The position numbers and the translations under genes are program-made. DNA of 64,000 bases from positions 2,542,001-2,606,000 of the forward strand of contig CP054189.1 in assembly GCA_015709495.1 (NCBI GenBank), in the 5' to 3' direction. Numbering within the stretch: position 1 is the stretch's first letter; each line of letters opens with the position of its first letter. This document shows, in pieces, positions 1-8,901 of this stretch. The notes under the pieces are model-generated. The model had not been told where the DNA came from, did not search any database, and saw nothing but the letters and a program-made list of their open reading frames with translations. Origin of the DNA: Chthonomonadaceae bacterium (GTDB lineage: Bacteria > Armatimonadota > Fimbriimonadia > Fimbriimonadales > Fimbriimonadaceae).

Positions 1-3000
1 CATACTGGGCCAAAGTGACTCGCTTCGCTTCGGCTTCAAGGAAGTCCATCATCGGCGTTTGCCTCGATTCGGCCTCGATCACTTCGCGAGGCAAGAAGCC
101 CTTGATGTTGTCTGTCAAGTCATTGAAGACTCTTGCAAGCGTGACGATGGGGCTTCGAGGAACATCGCGCGAGAACGGACGTTTGGATTCAAGCCCTGCT
201 CCATAACCTGCGATGGACTCCGAGACCATGTACGAGAACACGCCCATCTGGAGGTCCGGGTTCTCGTAGGAAAGCTGGCCCGAGTTGCAGGAGAGGATTT
301 GCGCGACGCTAAACGAGCCGATTGCCGTCTGCGAACCATTGAGCACGGCAGCATCTTCTTTGGCTGCCCCCCCTGACCTGCAAGCGTCCGCAAACAAGAT
401 GCGCGATTTGCCGCGAAGAGTTCTCATCTCCTGAAGCACCGTGGTCCAGGGAACGGCCGTCTTCAGGCTGTCTGCTCCACCGATGCCCTCGTTGTAATCG
501 TAAGGCAGAAACACAAAGACGTTTTGGTTGCCAGCCGTCTTCTCGAGGCTCGGGACGGCCTTTCCGTGACCCGACATGTGTACAACGATCACATCGCTAT
601 CTGTTGCGCGAGTTCGAAGTTCCACAAAGGCGTTGAGGATATTTTCCCGAGTAGCCTCCTCGTTGGTGAGCTTCGTGACGAACACCTTGTCATAAAGGGA
701 CCCGCCCTCTTGCGCCTTGAAGACTTCAGCGATCCTCTCGGCGTCACGGTCAGCGAACCTCAGGGTGTCGAACAGAGGTTCCTTATATCGACCCACGCCG
801 ACGGTCAGCAGGTAGAGGTTCGGGCGCTTTTCAGGCTCGACCACGGGTGTGTCGGCCTTCAGGTCAACGATCAAGCGATCGCCCATGACGTAGGTTCCAG
901 CCGAACCGATGTGGCGCACCACGAATACGACCTTGTTCTTGCCTTCGAATACCTTGATCGGAACTTCGACCGTCGCTGATTGAAAACCTGTGCGAGGAGC
1001 GCCGGAATACGTTTGAAGGTCTTTGGAACCCTCATCGGGCACCGAAACAACTTCTGGGATTAGCTCCAGCGTATCCAAATGGGCGCTTTCGACTTGGAGG
1101 ACGAACTTGACATCGTGGGTTTTGACGACGGGCAGCTTCGTCTTGGGGTCGATTTCGGGCTGCGGTTCGATCCTGAGCAGTTTGACGGACGGCGGGGGAT
1201 CTTCTACCTGGACCTTCTCAATCTCCTTGATAGGCTCAGGTTTGGCAGGCGGCGGCGGAGGCGGGCTCACCTCGATCCGGATCGTTGCGATCTTTCCTGA
1301 GTATGCGCCGCTCCGAACGACGATTTGCACCTCTCCGGCTTTGTCAGGGGCTTCGAAGTCCGCGCTGTCGCCTCGGGAGCGTAGCGTTCCTCCTCCTTCC
1401 GATTTCGTCCAACTCACATCGCGGCTGCGAAAGTCCGCAGGGACGAAGGCCTGAAACGACACCTTGTCCTTCGTGCGGAGGTGCAAAACGAGCGCGTTGG
1501 CACGTTTGTCTTTCTGGTTAGCCTGCGCTCGCTCGGCGACGAGAATGTCTCCCGATGGAACTGGCTCAGGCGATACCGCGATGGTGACGACCGCCTTGCG
1601 AGAGGGGTCCGCCACGCTCGTCGCTATGAGCACCGCTTCCCCCGGAGTCGGTCCCGCCTGGAATACCACTTTGTCGCCCGAAACCGAGATCGTTCCGACT
1701 CCCGACGACTTCGTCCACTTGACCTCACGCGGCTTGTAGGCCTCAGGGATATACGCAACGAACGTCTTCGTGGAGTTCGTGATGGTCTCGGAGTTGATCG
1801 CCGTACCGCGTTTGCTCACTTCGCGCGCGTACCGCTCGTCCCCCACAAGAATCGGCGGACGAAGTTGTACGGCTCGCCGACGCTCGAACTCCTCGTCGGC
1901 TCGGTTCTTCGCTTCCGAGACGTTGCCTTCGACTCGGGCATCCATCAAGAGGGCCAGGACGTCTGGGCGGTGAAACTCGGCTCGAAAGCTCTCCAGCGCG
2001 AAAGCGAACTTGGCGGCCTCGGTCGCTGACCGATTCGTTTGCACGCCAACGAACTCGGCCCCTCGTGGCGAAGCCGCGTGGAAGCCGTTGCGATTCCAAG
2101 CGACCCACTCGCTAGTGTCGGCGGCAAAAATCGAGAGCGTGGGGTCGATTTCTACGTTCGGGCCATATCGGGTGCTCTTCGTCGGCCAGAGCCGGACCGT
2201 TTGGTCAAGAGAGGAAGTCGCAATCCACTTTCCATCAGGCGAAAAAGCGACCCCTATCACGTCGCCAGCGTGCCCCACCATGGTCAAGAGCAGCTTGCCG
2301 TCGCGAGCGGAGTACAGGTACGCCCCGAATCGTCCCCCGACGACCGCTTGAGTTTGATCGGGCGAGAGGTCCCAAACAAACGGCACATCAAGCGGGTCGG
2401 GGAGGGACACTGTGGCGATCTTCTTTCCCTCCAGCACCAGGTTGTGCTTGCCACCGCCAGCCTCCTGCAGCGTCGACTTGGGTCTTGGTTGCCAGAACTG
2501 CGCGTCACCGATTCCGATCCCCGGAAACCGGATGAAGGAGTCGCCCTCAACTCGGGCGTGGACGAGCGGCGACCGAATAGAGTAGGCGAACTCGTAGGGC
2601 TGAGACTCCGACCGAAGCCGTGAAAACCCCACGAACCCGCCGTCCTTCGACCAGCAAACGCGCATCACCGGAGCGCCGGGCCCGCGCAACTCGACGACCA
2701 GCTTTCCAAGGTCCGCTTGCGGAGCGGCTGCCTGCAGCGCTTGGATGAAGAACGCCTGTCCGCCCGTTCCTGCTGCCGCGAGGAGATTGGAGCTCGGTGA
2801 GAAAAGAACCTTCAGAATCTTTCCGAATCGATGGGGCTGAATGGCCCGGCCCACCTGCACGAGCCGCCCCCCTTCGACCTTGCAGAGCAGGATCGAGGTG
2901 ATCCCTTCGCCGTTTTCGAGCGAGGCTGCGAGATGGCTCGAATCGTGGCTGAAAGAAACCGAGGCCACGTACATGGGCAGTTCAAGATCGTAGCTGCTCT

Positions 3001-3862
3001 GCCCTGACTCGGCAATCCACAGGTGGAGCTTCCTGTGGGCGGACCCGGAGGCGATCCATTTTCCGTCAGGCGACCAAGTGACCGGCACCGAGTACTGAAT
3101 GCCCGCAGTAGCCGCGTCAAGGGCCTTCCACAGCACCTTTCCTGACTCGACGTCCCAGCACACCAGCGTGCCGTCGAGCGCCCCGCTCACGAGCTTGGAG
3201 CCGTCAGGCGAAAAGGAGAGGCTTCGAATGCCTGCGCCTGATTTGTGCCCGCCCTTCAGTTCTTTCCAAGGGGATCGTTCCTTGGAACCCTGCCAAATCA
3301 GAAGGGCACCTTTGGAGTCGCCGGACGCAAGCAGCTTTCCGTTGCGGCTGTATTCGAGTGACCAAATGTCGGCGGTATGACCAGCGAGCCATCCGGCGAC
3401 CTCGCCCGAACTCACATCGAACAGCCGGATCACCGAATACTGCTGATCGGATCGAACAGCCTCACCTACGGCTCGCGAAACGGAATGGGTCTGAAGCCCC
3501 CCCACAGCCAGCAGGGGTTCGGTCGGGTGGGCGGCGATGGCGTTGACCTCGCCTTCGTAGCCTTGGGGCCCTTTCGTTTTGCCGATGCGCCCGCGGAACA
3601 CCTGAAGGAGCGACCCCGTCCCGATGTCCCAAGCCCTGGAAGTCCGGTCCCGACTGCCTGTGTAGAGTGTCTGGCCGTCGGGGGAGAAAGCGAGTCCGAA
3701 AACGTCCCCGTAATGCGCCTTAGGGTCGAGAATCAGGTGGGCCGTCCCGTTCAAGGCTTGGCCCTCGGAGTCCGAGTCCAATCCAGCGCCAAGCGCCCCT
3801 TGCCCGATCGCCATAAGGGTGAGCCCACAAACCACGCGGAACCACGGGCGCGAGAAGATCAT
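1..3862 (-). CDS. WD40-repeat protein with C-terminal caspase-like protease domain (3' end outside window)
   Basis: The minus-strand frame stays open from the ATG at 3860-3862 to position 1, giving at least 1287 codons; the C-terminus lies beyond the left edge. Residues 1-25 look like a signal peptide. Residues about 55-610 contain WD40-type blades (for example FSPDGQTLYTGSRDRTSRAW near residue 65). About 690-865 holds two Ig/Big-like segments containing VKWTKS and VSWTKS, then a Pro-rich spacer. A caspase-like p20 domain begins near 1017 (NLYLLTVGVGRYKE). His1099 lies in HMSGHG and Cys1161 in ADACRSGG, so the catalytic dyad is intact. WD40-caspase fusions are known in bacteria, where the propeller is thought to sense or bind ligands. 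It is the last visible gene of the eCIS-linked run, 76 bp after the TPR gene. The start and the blade count are uncertain; the protease domain is not. Confidence 0.85.
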   Translation of the reverse strand, partial: MIFSRPWFRVVCGLTLMAIGQGALGAGLDSDSEGQALNGTAHLILDPKAHYGDVFGLAFSPDGQTLYTGSRDRTSRAWDIGTGSLLQVFRGRIGKTKGPQGYEGEVNAIAAHPTEPLLAVGGLQTHSVSRAVGEAVRSDQQYSVIRLFDVSSGEVAGWLAGHTADIWSLEYSRNGKLLASGDSKGALLIWQGSKERSPWKELKGGHKSGAGIRSLSFSPDGSKLVSGALDGTLVCWDVESGKVLWKALDAATAGIQYSVPVTWSPDGKWIASGSAHRKLHLWIAESGQSSYDLELPMYVASVSFSHDSSHLAASLENGEGITSILLCKVEGGRLVQVGRAIQPHRFGKILKVLFSPSSNLLAAAGTGGQAFFIQALQAAAPQADLGKLVVELRGPGAPVMRVCWSKDGGFVGFSRLRSESQPYEFAYSIRSPLVHARVEGDSFIRFPGIGIGDAQFWQPRPKSTLQEAGGGKHNLVLEGKKIATVSLPDPLDVPFVWDLSPDQTQAVVGGRFGAYLYSARDGKLLLTMVGHAGDVIGVAFSPDGKWIATSSLDQTVRLWPTKSTRYGPNVEIDPTLSIFAADTSEWVAWNRNGFHAASPRGAEFVGVQTNRSATEAAKFAFALESFRAEFHRPDVLALLMDARVEGNVSEAKNRADEEFERRRAVQLRPPILVGDERYAREVSKRGTAINSETITNSTKTFVAYIPEAYKPREVKWTKSSGVGTISVSGDKVVFQAGPTPGEAVLIATSVADPSRKAVVTIAVSPEPVPSGDILVAERAQANQKDKRANALVLHLRTKDKVSFQAFVPADFRSRDVSWTKSEGGGTLRSRGDSADFEAPDKAGEVQIVVRSGAYSGKIATIRIEVSPPPPPPAKPEPIKEIEKVQVEDPPPSVKLLRIEPQPEIDPKTKLPVVKTHDVKFVLQVESAHLDTLELIPEVVSVPDEGSKDLQTYSGAPRTGFQSATVEVPIKVFEGKNKVVFVVRHIGSAGTYVMGDRLIVDLKADTPVVEPEKRPNLYLLTVGVGRYKEPLFDTLRFADRDAERIAEVFKAQEGGSLYDKVFVTKLTNEEATRENILNAFVELRTRATDSDVIVVHMSGHGKAVPSLEKTAGNQNVFVFLPYDYNEGIGGADSLKTAVPWTTVLQEMRTLRGKSRILFADACRSGGAAKEDAAVLNGSQTAIGSFSVAQILSCNSGQLSYENPDLQMGVFSYMVSESIAGYGAGLESKRPFSRDVPRSPIVTLARVFNDLTDNIKGFLPREVIEAESRQTPMMDFLEAEAKRVTLAQY

Positions 3863-3938
3863 CGGCGTAAATCACCGCCCCTTGGAGAAGACCTCGTACT
3901 GCCTATGAGGTTGAGTACGCGAAGGTGGGTCACAGCCG

Positions 3939-5036
3939 TTACCTGCCGATTCTGTCGGCGATTTCTTGTCTCTGCTTGTCCGTAAGCTGGGCCTTCTGAA
4001 GCGCCTCCGTAAGGACCGCCCTTTCGTCCTCGACCCGCTTCTGGTTCTGACAAAGGTCGGCGATTCTCAAATACGGAACTGCATACGTCGGGTCGGCCTT
4101 GAGGGCCTTTCGGTACAGTTCCTCCGCCGATTGGGGACTTGTGTCGAACAGGCTGTCGCCTTCCATCCGGAGCCTCACCGCCTCAATGCGAAGGTCTTCG
4201 GCGGTCGGAATGTCTCGCGCCCCGATGCCGTCATCCACCTTCGGGTCGATCGCGGTGCGGATGTTCTTCACGAGCATCTTGGCGAGGCCCTGCGGAGTGG
4301 TCCCCCATTGCTCGGCCCATGAAGCGTCCGCCGTGACCAGCAGACCGTTCTCGGCCTTCCGAGCGTTGACCGCGTATTCGCCGCGAACCTGATAGACCCC
4401 CAGAGTCGACCACCACAGCGGGTCTTTCTTCTGCAATTCAACGAGCCGCTCCGCCACGATCCTCGCGCGCTTGTCCACGGGATACCCCGGCAAGGCAGAG
4501 TGAATCTCGACGACCCGCTGCTTCTTCCCGGCGATCGACATATCGACCACGCCGACCGGACTCCCGTTGATCTTGACCACTGCCGACGTGAACTTGGCCT
4601 GTTCGCTGATTCCCGGGATGAACTTCTTGGGCTTCGGGGCCGGTGCGGGCGTCGTATTGGGTTTCGGCGCAGGGGCGGGTTGCGGCTTAGCGTCTGACCT
4701 TAGCTTCCGAAAGCTCGGAAGACCGTTGTTGCCGCGAGAAACGATGTCTCCCTGCCCCAACATCGCCTTCAAATCTTGCATCAAGCTCCCGGCGATCATC
4801 CGCTCGCTGGGGGTCAGCGAACCGTTGTCTTCGAAGAATCGAACCAAAATCGTGCGCAGGGTAGGCGCGAGCTCCTTTTCTTCGTCGCTCGCCGTCTTGA
4901 TCGATTCATCGAAGGCCGCAAGATAAGCCTTGGCGTCGGGTTCGCCCTGCTGAAATCCTTCCGTCCAGCCGGCGCAGAGCATCGCGCCCAGCGCACAAAA
5001 TATCCCAACGGGTCGCATAACGCTCGTCCAAGTCAT
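3939..5036 (-). CDS. Secreted TPR-containing protein of unknown function
   Basis: Encodes 365 aa. I place the start at the ATG at 5034-5036 because AGGAGG (5043-5048) sits 6 nt upstream; an in-frame ATG at 5075 overlaps the previous stop but lacks such a site. The N-terminus (MTWTSVMRPVGIFCALGAML) is a signal peptide. A Pro/Lys-rich linker follows at about 115-135, then a central domain of unknown type. Residues about 285-355 form one or two TPR units (AEELYRKALKADPTYAVPYL). TPRs bind partner proteins, so this could be a periplasmic adaptor for the neighbouring caspase-like and LysM/NlpC proteins. I recognise no enzymatic motif. It lies between the two leftmost caspase-family genes. Confidence 0.75.
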   Translation of the reverse strand: MTWTSVMRPVGIFCALGAMLCAGWTEGFQQGEPDAKAYLAAFDESIKTASDEEKELAPTLRTILVRFFEDNGSLTPSERMIAGSLMQDLKAMLGQGDIVSRGNNGLPSFRKLRSDAKPQPAPAPKPNTTPAPAPKPKKFIPGISEQAKFTSAVVKINGSPVGVVDMSIAGKKQRVVEIHSALPGYPVDKRARIVAERLVELQKKDPLWWSTLGVYQVRGEYAVNARKAENGLLVTADASWAEQWGTTPQGLAKMLVKNIRTAIDPKVDDGIGARDIPTAEDLRIEAVRLRMEGDSLFDTSPQSAEELYRKALKADPTYAVPYLRIADLCQNQKRVEDERAVLTEALQKAQLTDKQRQEIADRIGR

Positions 5037-5071
5037 TGTCAACCTCCTGGCGCCTCGCAGCGTCACTCGAT

Positions 5072-6802
5072 TCATTGTACGACATCCACTTTCTTTGTAG
5101 AAGCTCGCCAGCGCGCCTTTCCCGATTCGATGAGCCGCAGGAGTTCCTTCAGGTGCGCAAGGAGCGCCTTCGGATATTCGCTTTCCGCCACGCCGAGCGA
5201 AGGCAGCGTCACGCCTTCGGGTAGCTGGACGACGATCGCCCGGAGCTTCCAGGGCCCAACGGCCGTCATGCGCTCCACCCTCCCGCGCAGCGACAGTTCA
5301 TACCCCGAACTTGCAGGTTTGAGCGAGGTATCGGGAAACACGCGAATCGGAGCGGAGTACTTGACCAAGCCCGCGCCGTCCAAGTCGAGCAAGTAAACGG
5401 ACGACGGGATCGACGAGCGGACGGTCAGGGTCATCAGATCGTCGTGGCGGACCGTGTCCGCGCTGGTGTCGATCCGGATCGCAGCGCTCAGCGTCGGTTC
5501 TGCGGCGTCCGCAAGACGAAACAGCCGATAGATAAGCGCCGATCGCTCGAAGTACTCGGCCAGTCCAGTCGAAAACAGCCCCTCGAACGAGTCCGCGGCA
5601 AACCTAGGTTTCTGGTCCGGATCGTCGGTAGGCTCATTGGGTACGACCGCGTGCCACTTGTCCCCTTCCTTCGAGACCTCCACCAATCGATCGGGCGCGA
5701 GGCCGCCTCGGCGGACCAGCTTCAGGGTAGCGACGGAACGTTCGAGTTGTGCGCCGAGAGTCCCGAAGACCTTGGCTTCGAGCCCGGCTCTCTCCGATTC
5801 GGGGACCGAGTCCATCAGTTGAACGCCCACGCGGAGTTGTTCGGTTTGTTCGGCGCGCTGTTTGCTCGCAGCCTCGACTCGGGCCTTCGCCGGATCGGTA
5901 GGCTGTGCCCCCGGTTGCGAGAAAATCGACCTCCGGCCATAAGGCTCCGCCTTCGCATACAGCACTTCGGCGGGCGGTATGGGGCGGAATCCGGGCATAT
6001 AACCTTGCCTTTCGCGGTCGAGCACCGACGCCTGAACCTCCATCATCAGCTCCGCCATCGTCTGTGAGGTGTTGTTTTGAATATGTACAGAAGCGATACC
6101 CGCAAGTTCGTGCGTAAAGGCCCCGGCCCACGTATCGTCGGTGTCCGAGGTGAGCCACTCATAAGCAGCGCCAGGCGCGCCCGTCGCGCAGAGGAACGTT
6201 CCGGGCCCCGAATAAATCGGCTGTTTCACCGAGACCTCTTGATCGGTGTTTCTCAACACGCACTTGGGCACGTCGTTGTAGTGGCGGTATTGCCCAGAAC
6301 GCGAAGTGAGCGGGCGAAAACACGTATCCAAGATCAGCGTCACTCTCCCGCCCTTGCCTTCGATCGTTTGTGCGAACCTTGCGAGCCTGCGCATCCTCAG
6401 GTCGAAGATCGCCGACGCCTCTTGCCCGTCATGTGGAACGAGGGTCGCTTCCATGTCCTTGAACGGATCGAAGCTATCAGGATCGGGTGCGACAGAGCCT
6501 CTTCCGGAAAAGTAGAAGAGCACTTCGTCGCCGCGAGCGGCGTTCTGTTCGAGCTTAGTCAGTACCGTTTCGATGGCTGCTCGCGTGGCCTCGTCGTTTT
6601 TCAGCGTCGCAACGGTGAACCCGCCGAACTGACAAAGGGCGGTCATGTACTGGAGGTCGAGATCAGCGCCTTTGAGCTTGAACCTGGCGTCCGTGATGAA
6701 CGGGTAGTCGTCGATGGCGACGAGCAGCGCGCTTCGATTCTGCGCTTGGGCAAGGGACGCGATCACCAACACCCCCAGCAGAGCTAACCATCCCAGCCTC
6801 AT
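5072..6802 (-). CDS. Secreted caspase-like protein with catalytic His replaced by Arg (predicted pseudoprotease)
   Basis: The start is the ATG at 6800-6802, which overlaps the upstream stop as ATGA and has AGGAGG 7 nt before it; an upstream start would lack a signal peptide. The 576-aa protein begins with a signal peptide (MRLGWLALLGVLVIASLAQA). Residues 22-260 follow the caspase p20 fold: LLVAIDDYP, then VLFYFSGRGS where active homologues have SGHG (Arg101 replaces His), then LILDTCFRP with Cys161 kept. The codon is AGA, so at least two base changes separate it from a His codon. The C-terminal half has a DUF4384-like beta region (SSVYLLDLDGAGLVKYSAP) as in the caspase at 8898-10667. It is likely inactive and may be a regulator, decoy or scaffold for the intact paralogue two genes upstream. 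Confidence 0.82.
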   Translation of the reverse strand: MRLGWLALLGVLVIASLAQAQNRSALLVAIDDYPFITDARFKLKGADLDLQYMTALCQFGGFTVATLKNDEATRAAIETVLTKLEQNAARGDEVLFYFSGRGSVAPDPDSFDPFKDMEATLVPHDGQEASAIFDLRMRRLARFAQTIEGKGGRVTLILDTCFRPLTSRSGQYRHYNDVPKCVLRNTDQEVSVKQPIYSGPGTFLCATGAPGAAYEWLTSDTDDTWAGAFTHELAGIASVHIQNNTSQTMAELMMEVQASVLDRERQGYMPGFRPIPPAEVLYAKAEPYGRRSIFSQPGAQPTDPAKARVEAASKQRAEQTEQLRVGVQLMDSVPESERAGLEAKVFGTLGAQLERSVATLKLVRRGGLAPDRLVEVSKEGDKWHAVVPNEPTDDPDQKPRFAADSFEGLFSTGLAEYFERSALIYRLFRLADAAEPTLSAAIRIDTSADTVRHDDLMTLTVRSSIPSSVYLLDLDGAGLVKYSAPIRVFPDTSLKPASSGYELSLRGRVERMTAVGPWKLRAIVVQLPEGVTLPSLGVAESEYPKALLAHLKELLRLIESGKARWRASTKKVDVVQ

Positions 6803-8901
6803 TGAACCGCCTCCTGCATCAGAATCCTCGCGACCTCGGCCACCAAGAGGTCTTCGAGCGTCTCGACCGATCCCAGAGAGTCGCGCAACGAGAACCGGTA
6901 GTTCTTCCAAAGATGCGAGGTGGGCAGGTTGTCCACGGTCACCCCCCGTGAAGAACTCGCATGGACGACCGCATTCTTGACGTTCCCGAACTTCGCGTGG
7001 TTTCGCAGTTCACCGATATAGACCCCGGTGTGTCGGCTTCCCACCTTCTCGCCCCGTGTGTCTCTCTGGACGATGATCCGGTCGCCGACGGCGAGCTTGC
7101 TGAACGAAGGCATCGGTTCTGTAAAAACCTGCGGCTTGCCCTGTCGAAAATACGGCCCCGGCTTCCAATGGACGATCGTTCCCGTGTCTTCTTGGTTGGC
7201 CACGGGAGGCGACGGGGCTTTTTGCCGCAACTGAGCGAACACGCCCGAAACGAAGTGGGAGCAGTCGATGCCCGACTCCAGCTTGTTCCCTCCCCACTTG
7301 TACGGCGTGCCCAGATACCTTAGGGCGACTTGCGCGACTTGGGGGTTGCCTAGGTAGGCGACAGGATCCGAGTCGCCGCGAACGAGCACGGCGCCCATGG
7401 GCACATAACCATCGAATTCGTCCACGTTGATGAAGTACAGGCTCAGGTTGGCCAGTTTGTGAATCACGCGGACGTTCGAGGGATCGGCGGTCACGAGGAC
7501 CTTCGAGTTCGGGTCAACGCCTTCGCGAACGGGCGTCTGGACGGTAAGGCGGCCGACCCTATCGATGACTTCGACATCGTCTGAGCCCTCGGGCCGATCA
7601 TTCGAACCTTTCTTACGGACCAGATTCACCATTTCTCCTGGCACGACCTCACCCCCGATCGGAATCGAGGCGTTGGCGCTGAGGAAGGTCTCAGCGTCGA
7701 CTCGGCAGCGTTGCGCGAGCGATTCGACCGTGTCGCCGAACCGGGCCACGCGCACTCCTGTGACCTCAAAGTTGACGTCCAGTTGCCTCAGAACGGCTTG
7801 CTCGTCGATCCCCGCTACGACCACGATGCGCTGCCCCGGCTGCAGCACATCGTCGGCCCGATAGCCGTTGAGGTTCGCGAGCAAGGAGGGATCGAGGCCG
7901 TAGGTGGAGGCGATGCTCTCAAGCGTGTCGCCCGCTTTCGCGAGGACCGATTCGAATCGTATCGGGGAGTCGACTACGCGCTGACGGAACCCCACGATCG
8001 ACCAGTCGTCATCGGACAGCTTCCCTTCTCGGATGGCTCGCAATGGGTCGTCATACCCGAAGTCGGTCGTGGTGACCAAGGCAACGTAAGAACCGTAGAG
8101 CCCTGGTTCAATTCCGAAGAAGCGGGATGCGGCGCGGACGGCCTTTTCCTTTTGCGCGGCCCGCATCACCGGCTTGTATCCCGGCTGGGCATGATCGACC
8201 GTATCTCCGAGGATCGGGTTCTTGTGAAAGATCGGTTCGATTCGGCCGTTTTCGATCTTGTAGATTTGAACGAAGGAGGGTCTCGGGGGTCGAACCCACA
8301 TCGAAAGCGAGGCTGCCGGCGGCGAAATCCCGAAGTCAGGCTGATGCGGAAGGTTTGCGCTTCTGCGCCGGTCCGCAACCTCATCGCCGATGCCCACCTC
8401 ACGGGCCCAATACGCCGGCGTGTAGAGGGCGATGCGCGTTGCGTCGATATCGAACGTCGTCCCAAAGATCGAAGCGAGGTCCTCGATGTCGATCATGTTA
8501 CGATACTGGCGGCCCGGGTCCTCAATGATGTCGCTCCGCATGGGCACGATCCTGCTGGGTCCCGTGCCTTCCGTACGCGAGGGGCCATACACCTCCGCGT
8601 AATCGCCGCCCCCCTTCAGCGGAATCCGCACGAGCGTCCGTCCCCCGAATTCGACGGCGATCCACTTGGGGCTCTCTTGCCGGACGATGGCGCCCGGAAG
8701 TATCGCGCGAATCCCGGCGCCTACGGGAAGTAAGTACTGGTCGTCTGTATACAGCGCAGGCGACATGGACGGCGCGGACTGCCCATCGACCTCGATCGCC
8801 AGTTTGGGCAGGTCCCTTTGAGCTACGCTCCAAGATGCGGCACCGAGGAGGAGAGCGGCCCAGAGCGACCTTTGAGCTTGCCCGGCGCAGATCGAACTCA
8901 T
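6799..8901 (-). CDS. Secreted LysM-NlpC/P60 peptidoglycan endopeptidase
   Basis: Encodes 700 aa, starting at ATG 8899-8901 with GGAGGAGG just upstream and an ATGA overlap with the caspase gene. A signal peptide is followed by a region resembling the copper-amine-oxidase-N/stalk domain (about 35-165). LysM 1 is at about 318-362 (AGDTLESIASTYGLDPSLL) and a LysM-like module at about 384-428 (FGDTVESLAQRCRVD). An SH3-like stretch precedes an NlpC/P60 domain at about 520-680, with Cys547 in GIDCSHFV, His624 in SRHTGVYIG and a likely third polar residue in VVHASS. Such enzymes cut D-Glu/DAP-type peptide bonds in the cell wall. Its place between an active caspase and a pseudo-caspase, with overlapping starts and stops, suggests a wall-hydrolysing effector activated or controlled by them. 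That link is inferred. Confidence 0.88.
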   Translation of the reverse strand: MSSICAGQAQRSLWAALLLGAASWSVAQRDLPKLAIEVDGQSAPSMSPALYTDDQYLLPVGAGIRAILPGAIVRQESPKWIAVEFGGRTLVRIPLKGGGDYAEVYGPSRTEGTGPSRIVPMRSDIIEDPGRQYRNMIDIEDLASIFGTTFDIDATRIALYTPAYWAREVGIGDEVADRRRSANLPHQPDFGISPPAASLSMWVRPPRPSFVQIYKIENGRIEPIFHKNPILGDTVDHAQPGYKPVMRAAQKEKAVRAASRFFGIEPGLYGSYVALVTTTDFGYDDPLRAIREGKLSDDDWSIVGFRQRVVDSPIRFESVLAKAGDTLESIASTYGLDPSLLANLNGYRADDVLQPGQRIVVVAGIDEQAVLRQLDVNFEVTGVRVARFGDTVESLAQRCRVDAETFLSANASIPIGGEVVPGEMVNLVRKKGSNDRPEGSDDVEVIDRVGRLTVQTPVREGVDPNSKVLVTADPSNVRVIHKLANLSLYFINVDEFDGYVPMGAVLVRGDSDPVAYLGNPQVAQVALRYLGTPYKWGGNKLESGIDCSHFVSGVFAQLRQKAPSPPVANQEDTGTIVHWKPGPYFRQGKPQVFTEPMPSFSKLAVGDRIIVQRDTRGEKVGSRHTGVYIGELRNHAKFGNVKNAVVHASSSRGVTVDNLPTSHLWKNYRFSLRDSLGSVETLEDLLVAEVARILMQEAVQ

